This document shows, in pieces, positions 9,691-13,564 of a DNA stretch of 13,564 nucleotides; position 1 is the stretch's first letter; the number at the start of each line of letters is the position of its first letter. Both the position numbers and the translations under genes were made by a program. The notes below the pieces were generated by a model that ran no database searches, was not told the DNA's origin, and worked only from the letters and a program-made list of their open reading frames with translations. Location of the stretch: positions 1-13,564 of the forward strand of contig CAAFWV010000056.1 of assembly GCA_900766815.1 (NCBI GenBank). Reading direction: 5' to 3'. This stretch comes from Lachnospiraceae bacterium (lineage in GTDB: Bacteria; Bacillota; Clostridia; Lachnospirales; Lachnospiraceae).

Positions 9691-9723
9691 AAAGAGTGAA
9701 CGGTTTTCGTTCACTCTTTATTT
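9687..9723 (+). terminator. Strong intrinsic terminator after glgB
   Basis: A perfect 16-bp inverted repeat, AAATAAAGAGTGAACG at 9687-9702 and CGTTCACTCTTTATTT at 9708-9723, encloses the 5-base loop GTTTT. The right arm ends in TTTATTTTAT, serving as the U tract, and the mirrored A-rich left flank would allow it to work in both directions. It separates the glgB unit from the flagellar unit. Confidence 0.9.
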
Positions 9724-9726
9724 TAT

Positions 9727-9740
9727 GCGCCGGGCGGCGC
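9727..9740 (+). repeat. Short GC-only hairpin in the leader of the 922-residue gene
   Basis: GCGCC at 9727-9731 and GGCGC at 9736-9740 pair around the 4-base loop GGGC. All 14 bases are G or C in an otherwise AT-rich intergenic stretch. The hairpin ends 7 bases before the ribosome binding site AAAGGA (9748-9753) of the gene at 9760. It lacks a T tract and is not a terminator. It could stabilise the 5' end of the mRNA or present the ribosome binding site; this is inference. Confidence 0.45.
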
Positions 9741-9759
9741 TAACTCCAAAGGATTACTT

Positions 9760-12528
9760 ATGAGAATAGACGCAGACATAAACAACGCAATCAGGGAATA
9801 CGGCAGACAGGTAGAATTCAGTCGCAGCAGCAGGACACAGGAAGGCAGCACTGTCGCAAGACTTAACCTTGGCAACAGAAAATATATTGATGAGCAATAT
9901 GGCATGGATACAGAGCGCAGGCAGTCAATTGAGGACATCCTGGGTGAGAATGCCTATATGGATACGAAGAGCCTCATGGACAGAATGATTGTCATGACCA
10001 ATACCATGTCCTCTGAGGACTTAGAGCGCGCCTATAAGGATGGGTTTGACATATCGAGTATGTCAGTAGAGGAATCGGTAACCATCCTTGACCATATCAA
10101 GGCTGTTATGGCTCAGTCAGGCAGTGTCATTGCAGGCTTTAATGATGATATTGACTGCTCTGTTCTTAAGGAGGTTACAGGAGATACCCTGTCAGATGAG
10201 GATATAGCCGCGGCACTTAGGGAACGTGACCTTCCGGACAGCGAGGAGAATATCAGGGAGATTAGGGATGCGTATGACATCGTTAAAGATATAGACAAAT
10301 TCCCGGATTCTTCCATCAGCTTCATGATTCGCAACCGGCTGAGACCCACAATAGAGAATATCTATATGGCAAGATATTCAGCAACTGAGATTGTGGGATC
10401 GGGAAGTGGGCAGTACTTTGCCACAGAGAAGGGCTATCTTGCGAAAAAGGGAAGCATTGAGGATATTGACAAGCTTAACCTGGAGATAGAGAAGGCAATA
10501 TTAGAATTCCATCCCGAAAAGGATACTGTAAGTGAAGCAGAGCTTGAAGACGGAAGATGGCTTATCAGTAACGGTCTTACACTTACAGAGGATAACTTAA
10601 ACCGCTACAGGGTAGTCAGTTCTATCGCTTTTCCAATTAAGGCGGATAAGATAATTAAGACATCAATAAATGCGATGATTAGCTTACTTCCGGCGGTTAA
10701 GGGCGACCTTACGAAGGATGACAGTATATATGCGAGAGCAGAAAGAAGGCTTAATGAGGTTGAGGGTAGGCTTAGTATAGCCAAGGCTACACTCAGGCTC
10801 TCACTTGATGCATCAATCCGTGCCGAGAAGCAGGGATTGGGTCAGATTAGTGACATTATGGATGAAATCAGCCTGCTTGAAAGCGAGGAGCAGGAGCTTA
10901 GGAAGCTGTTCTTAAGTAACGGAAGCGATGATATTGATACGGTTAATATTAAGGCCGACCTTTACACAGAGACCAATGATTACTTAACGAGGCTGCCCTT
11001 CCTGCCGGCGGCTACACTCGGCAGACTGAGTGTAGAGAGCAGTGAGATAACCCTTAGGGGAATTGTTGATGAGGGTACTCTTCTTAAGCAGAAGTATGAC
11101 CTGTTAAGCAATACCTACGAGACTGTCAAAACCGAGGTCAGGAAGGACTTAGGTGACAGCATAGCCAAGGCCTTCAACAATGTGGATGATATTCTGAGAG
11201 ATATGAACTTAGACATCTCGGATGAGAACAGAAGGGCTGTCAGGATTCTCGGATATAACAGCATGGTGATAACCGAGGAGAACCTTAAGAATGTTAAGGA
11301 GGTCGACGCACAGGTACAGAGCCTTATTAACAGAATGAAACCCGCTGCAGTGCTCCAAATGATAAGAGAGGGCATCAATCCTCTCGATATGAATATCACT
11401 GAAGTCGTGGGTAAGCTTAATGAGCTTGATATGGCTCCCGACAGACGGGGTGAGAGCATGTCCCGCTTCCTGTATAAGCTCGATAAGAGTAAAGAGATAA
11501 CTGATAGTGAGAGAGAGTCCTACGTCGGCATCTACAGGCTGGTAAATAACCTTAAGAGTGAGGACTATGCCGCACTCGGCAGGGTCATTGAATCAGGTGA
11601 GGAGCTGACTCTTCGCAATGTCCTTAAGGAAATCAGAAGTGAGAAGAGAAGCTATGATGTCAGGATAGACGACAGCTTCGGTCTGCTGGACAGTCCTGTT
11701 GGCGACATTAACAGTATTTCCGCTCAGATTGAGGCAGCCTTCGCAGGTGAGCACAGGCAGGAGAACGAAGAGCTTAACAGAGAATACGAGAAGCAGGCGG
11801 CAGAGAGCATGAAGGAGGCAGCAGGAGCTGACGAGGCAATATACGAGGCGCTCAAGGGCATCAATGTTGCGGTAACACCCGCCAACCTGTCTGCCATGAC
11901 AGAATATATGACGGCTCCCGGCTCGTTTATTAAGAATCTGCTTAAGCTTGGCAGGTCGTCCGATGAGATATCGGGAAGTGACTATGAGGAGGAGCTGTTA
12001 AATAAGATTAACGATTTCTTTGACAGCATGACAGATAAGGAGAGCACGCAGAAGAGCTACAACGACCTCTTAGATACCATGACTGATATATTGTCGAACG
12101 CAACCCTTGACATGTCAGGTGAGGGCGACACGATAGATATTCGCACCATGTCCCTCATGTATAAGCAGATAGCCCTGAATACTCAGGCTTCTCTCAATGA
12201 GAGCTATCATATTCCGGTCGTAATCGGCGACAGTGTCACGGACATTAACCTGACAGTGATTAGTGATAGTGACAACCCCGGCGTGGACATTAAGCTTGAT
12301 ATGGGAAAAAGCGCTCTGATTGAGGCTCATATTACTCTGGATGCCGGTAAGGTGTCTCTATCTCATAGGTCAGTTGACGGAGAAGATGGGGAATTCGTAA
12401 AACGAATAGAGGGCGTTTTTGCTAAGAAATGCAGTGAAATGACCGATATAGATAGTGTAGATGGCAGTGTGAACAGTCTCTACAGACTGGCTAAGGTCTA
12501 CATCGAAGCAGTAAAAACAGAAGGTTAA
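9760..12528 (+). CDS. Large flagellin-linked protein of unknown function (DUF6240-like), with internal repeats and FliK-like C-terminus
   Basis: A 922-residue soluble, acidic, largely helical protein with no signal peptide or membrane segment. I associate it from memory with DUF6240-type proteins beside flagellar genes in Lachnospiraceae; this was not verified. Diverged internal repeats are visible. One type aligns residues 92-107 (YKDGFDISSMSVEESV) with 535-550 (IREGINPLDMNITEVV). A second type is a helix-turn motif ending in T-x-x-N-L: LTEDNL at 275-280, ITEENL at 504-509, VTPANL at 705-710, with weaker copies at 158-165 and 616-621. From about 815 the fold changes to beta-rich (IPVVIGDSV, then alternating strands), resembling the C-terminal domain of FliK hook-length control proteins (inference). 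Start ATG 9760 has AAAGGA seven bases upstream. It ends 14 bases before flagellin, so a role in filament or hook assembly or secretion is likely but unproven. Confidence 0.8.
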   Translation: MRIDADINNAIREYGRQVEFSRSSRTQEGSTVARLNLGNRKYIDEQYGMDTERRQSIEDILGENAYMDTKSLMDRMIVMTNTMSSEDLERAYKDGFDISSMSVEESVTILDHIKAVMAQSGSVIAGFNDDIDCSVLKEVTGDTLSDEDIAAALRERDLPDSEENIREIRDAYDIVKDIDKFPDSSISFMIRNRLRPTIENIYMARYSATEIVGSGSGQYFATEKGYLAKKGSIEDIDKLNLEIEKAILEFHPEKDTVSEAELEDGRWLISNGLTLTEDNLNRYRVVSSIAFPIKADKIIKTSINAMISLLPAVKGDLTKDDSIYARAERRLNEVEGRLSIAKATLRLSLDASIRAEKQGLGQISDIMDEISLLESEEQELRKLFLSNGSDDIDTVNIKADLYTETNDYLTRLPFLPAATLGRLSVESSEITLRGIVDEGTLLKQKYDLLSNTYETVKTEVRKDLGDSIAKAFNNVDDILRDMNLDISDENRRAVRILGYNSMVITEENLKNVKEVDAQVQSLINRMKPAAVLQMIREGINPLDMNITEVVGKLNELDMAPDRRGESMSRFLYKLDKSKEITDSERESYVGIYRLVNNLKSEDYAALGRVIESGEELTLRNVLKEIRSEKRSYDVRIDDSFGLLDSPVGDINSISAQIEAAFAGEHRQENEELNREYEKQAAESMKEAAGADEAIYEALKGINVAVTPANLSAMTEYMTAPGSFIKNLLKLGRSSDEISGSDYEEELLNKINDFFDSMTDKESTQKSYNDLLDTMTDILSNATLDMSGEGDTIDIRTMSLMYKQIALNTQASLNESYHIPVVIGDSVTDINLTVISDSDNPGVDIKLDMGKSALIEAHITLDAGKVSLSHRSVDGEDGEFVKRIEGVFAKKCSEMTDIDSVDGSVNSLYRLAKVYIEAVKTEG
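12423..12449 (+). promoter_or_regulatory. Sigma-28 (SigD/FliA)-type promoter for flagellin
   Basis: TAAG at 12423-12426, a spacer of exactly 15 bases, and ACCGATAT at 12442-12449 match 10 of 12 positions of the sigma-D consensus TAAA-N15-GCCGATAT. It lies within the last codons of the upstream gene. Transcription would start near 12456, giving flagellin a leader of about 87 bases. Sigma-28 control of flagellin is the rule in motile Firmicutes. Several other CCGATA strings occur in the window, but of those checked only this one has a TAAR box at the right distance. Confidence 0.6.
12474..12489 (+). other. Hairpin in the predicted flagellin leader
   Basis: CAGTCT at 12474-12479 and AGACTG at 12484-12489 form a perfect 6-bp stem with a 4-base loop. 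It lies in the coding end of the upstream gene and inside the leader predicted from the sigma-28-type promoter. Leader hairpins near the flagellin ribosome binding site take part in CsrA control in Bacillus subtilis. No GGA is in this loop, so a CsrA role is not shown here; the only clear GGA motifs are in the ribosome binding site GGAGGAT (12531-12537). Confidence 0.3.
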
Positions 12529-12542
12529 TTGGAGGATACCTT

Positions 12543-13564
12543 ATGAGCATGAAGATTAATTACAATTCGTCAGCTATCATCGCGAACAATTCGCTTAAGA
12601 TGAACGACAAGAAGCTGACAATTTCTCTGGAGAGACTGTCTTCCGGCTATAAGATTAACAGCGCGAAGGATAACGCTGCGGGACTTGCCATTTCCAGAAG
12701 AATGAATGCTCAGATTAAGGGATTGAAGGTCGCTTCTCAGGATGCCAAGGATGGTACATCTGTTATTGAGATTGCGGATGGAGCGTTGTCAGAGGTACAT
12801 GACATTTTACAGAGAATGAATGAGCTGGCTGTTAAGGCAGCAAACGGAACACTTAACGACGAGGACAGAGAGGCCTGCCAGCAGGAGATTGATTCGCTTG
12901 CTGAGGAGATTGACAGAATCGGAGAGACCACGGAATACAATGGTCAGCAGCTCTTCACCGGCAAGTTTGATTACAAGGGATATACTACCGATAAGGAAAT
13001 CAAGGTAGATTATTATTCGGATTATGTGGATACAGGTGTATATAAGCTTGACCTGGGTGCAGTAGAGTTCAAATTGAACGATAATGGTGACTATGAGGTT
13101 GTAAGCGTCGGCGGCAATACTGCCTGTGAGGTAGAGGTGACTAATCCAAGCGGTAAGACAGAGAAGCTTACGGTGAGCGGTGATCCCTATCATCTGACAC
13201 TCAAGGGTGACAACGGTGATGAGATTAAGCTTGATACATCCGCTAAGTATAATAATTATTTACAGGCGGGTGGTACAAAGACAGCTCCGAGTGTGTCAAT
13301 AGATATGGGCACGGGTCTTGAGCTTGAGCTTAAGGGCTATGGTGCCATGACCATCCAGGTAGGTGCCAACGAGGGTCAGGATATTGATATCCGCTTCCCC
13401 AAGATGTCCTTAGAGGCTCTCGGCTTCAAGAACCGGGATTCGGATTCCACCAAGGATATGAAGCTCTCTGTAACAACAGAGGTAGGTGCCAGGAAGTCGA
13501 TTGAGCTAATCTCGAAGGGTATCAGCTTTATTTCCGATATGAGGAGTAAGCTTGGTGCATACCA
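12543..13564 (+). CDS. fliC: Flagellin (3'-partial)
   Basis: Structural subunit of the flagellar filament, exported by the flagellar type III apparatus. The first 340 codons are present and the frame is open at the window edge. Start ATG 12543 has GGAGG at 12531-12535 at seven bases; a second ATG at 12549 is too far from it. The N-terminal D0/D1 helices are typical (SSGYKINSAKDNAAGLAIS). The TLR5-contact region reads Q90-R91-M-N-E94-LAV, with E115 in QQEI, matching the known Salmonella contact positions. A beta-rich D2-like insert spans about 143-267. The protein then returns to conserved D1 sequence (I271-QVGANEGQDI, MSLEALGF) and the C-terminal helix ending SDMRSKLGAY, so only a few dozen residues are missing. 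Cysteines occur at 112 and 195, unusual for a filament protein. Probably expressed from the sigma-28-type promoter at 12423 as well as by readthrough. Confidence 0.96.
   Translation, partial: MSMKINYNSSAIIANNSLKMNDKKLTISLERLSSGYKINSAKDNAAGLAISRRMNAQIKGLKVASQDAKDGTSVIEIADGALSEVHDILQRMNELAVKAANGTLNDEDREACQQEIDSLAEEIDRIGETTEYNGQQLFTGKFDYKGYTTDKEIKVDYYSDYVDTGVYKLDLGAVEFKLNDNGDYEVVSVGGNTACEVEVTNPSGKTEKLTVSGDPYHLTLKGDNGDEIKLDTSAKYNNYLQAGGTKTAPSVSIDMGTGLELELKGYGAMTIQVGANEGQDIDIRFPKMSLEALGFKNRDSDSTKDMKLSVTTEVGARKSIELISKGISFISDMRSKLGAY

Noticed and set aside
12529..12542. CsrA binding site at the flagellin ribosome binding site
   Set aside because: GGAGGAT contains the GGA core, but the flanking bases do not match the CsrA consensus well and no second GGA in a hairpin loop was found, so it is not reported as a feature.
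12737..13193. Open frames at 12737-12940 and 12807-13193 (minus) and 12820-13008 (plus)
   Set aside because: They overlap the flagellin gene, which is read in a different frame from 12543 to the window end and has clear family motifs throughout.

Overview
The window looks like chromosomal DNA from a motile, glycogen-storing Gram-positive anaerobe of the Clostridia, most likely a Lachnospiraceae member related to Butyrivibrio, Roseburia or Lachnospira. This rests on the gene set (Gram-positive type D-Ala-D-Ala carboxypeptidase, HAMP-less multi-membrane chemoreceptor, flagellin beside a large protein of unknown function, short-form GlgB), strong AAG-over-AAA codon preference, frequent GTG starts, and strong GGAGG-type ribosome binding sites. 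All eight genes lie on the + strand. No mobile elements, tRNA, rRNA or CRISPR were seen. No intergenic gap exceeds about 135 bases.

Region 1 (1-3134) reads as one transcription unit: the 3' part of a DEDDh-type 3'-5' exonuclease with a C-terminal zinc-ribbon-like module (1-897), a six-helix methyl-accepting chemotaxis protein whose ribosome binding site lies inside the exonuclease 3' end (901-2373), and a HAD phosphatase (2391-3107), closed by a hairpin. Region 2 (3164-4630) is a secreted, membrane-anchored D-Ala-D-Ala carboxypeptidase for peptidoglycan trimming.

Region 3 (4631-9723) starts with a 133-base leader holding a candidate promoter and two overlapping, mutually exclusive inverted repeats. 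It is followed by a 979-residue protein with TPR-like helices, a very long acidic Ala/Glu-rich linker and a C-terminal AAA+-like domain of the SpoVK/CbbX type that has lost its Walker A and B residues. Fifteen bases later comes glgB (glycogen branching enzyme), and the unit ends at a perfect 16-bp intrinsic terminator (9687-9723).

Region 4 (9760-13564) is flagellar: a 922-residue protein with diverged internal helical repeats and a FliK-like C-terminal segment (my association is DUF6240-type, from memory), then the start of a flagellin gene that runs off the window. A sigma-28-type promoter (TAAG-N15-ACCGATAT) lies inside the 3' end of the 922-residue gene and probably drives flagellin. A weaker look-alike overlaps the terminator upstream of the 922-residue gene.

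The least explained items are the pseudo-AAA+ scaffold with its structured leader, and the repeat-built 922-residue protein coupled to flagellin.
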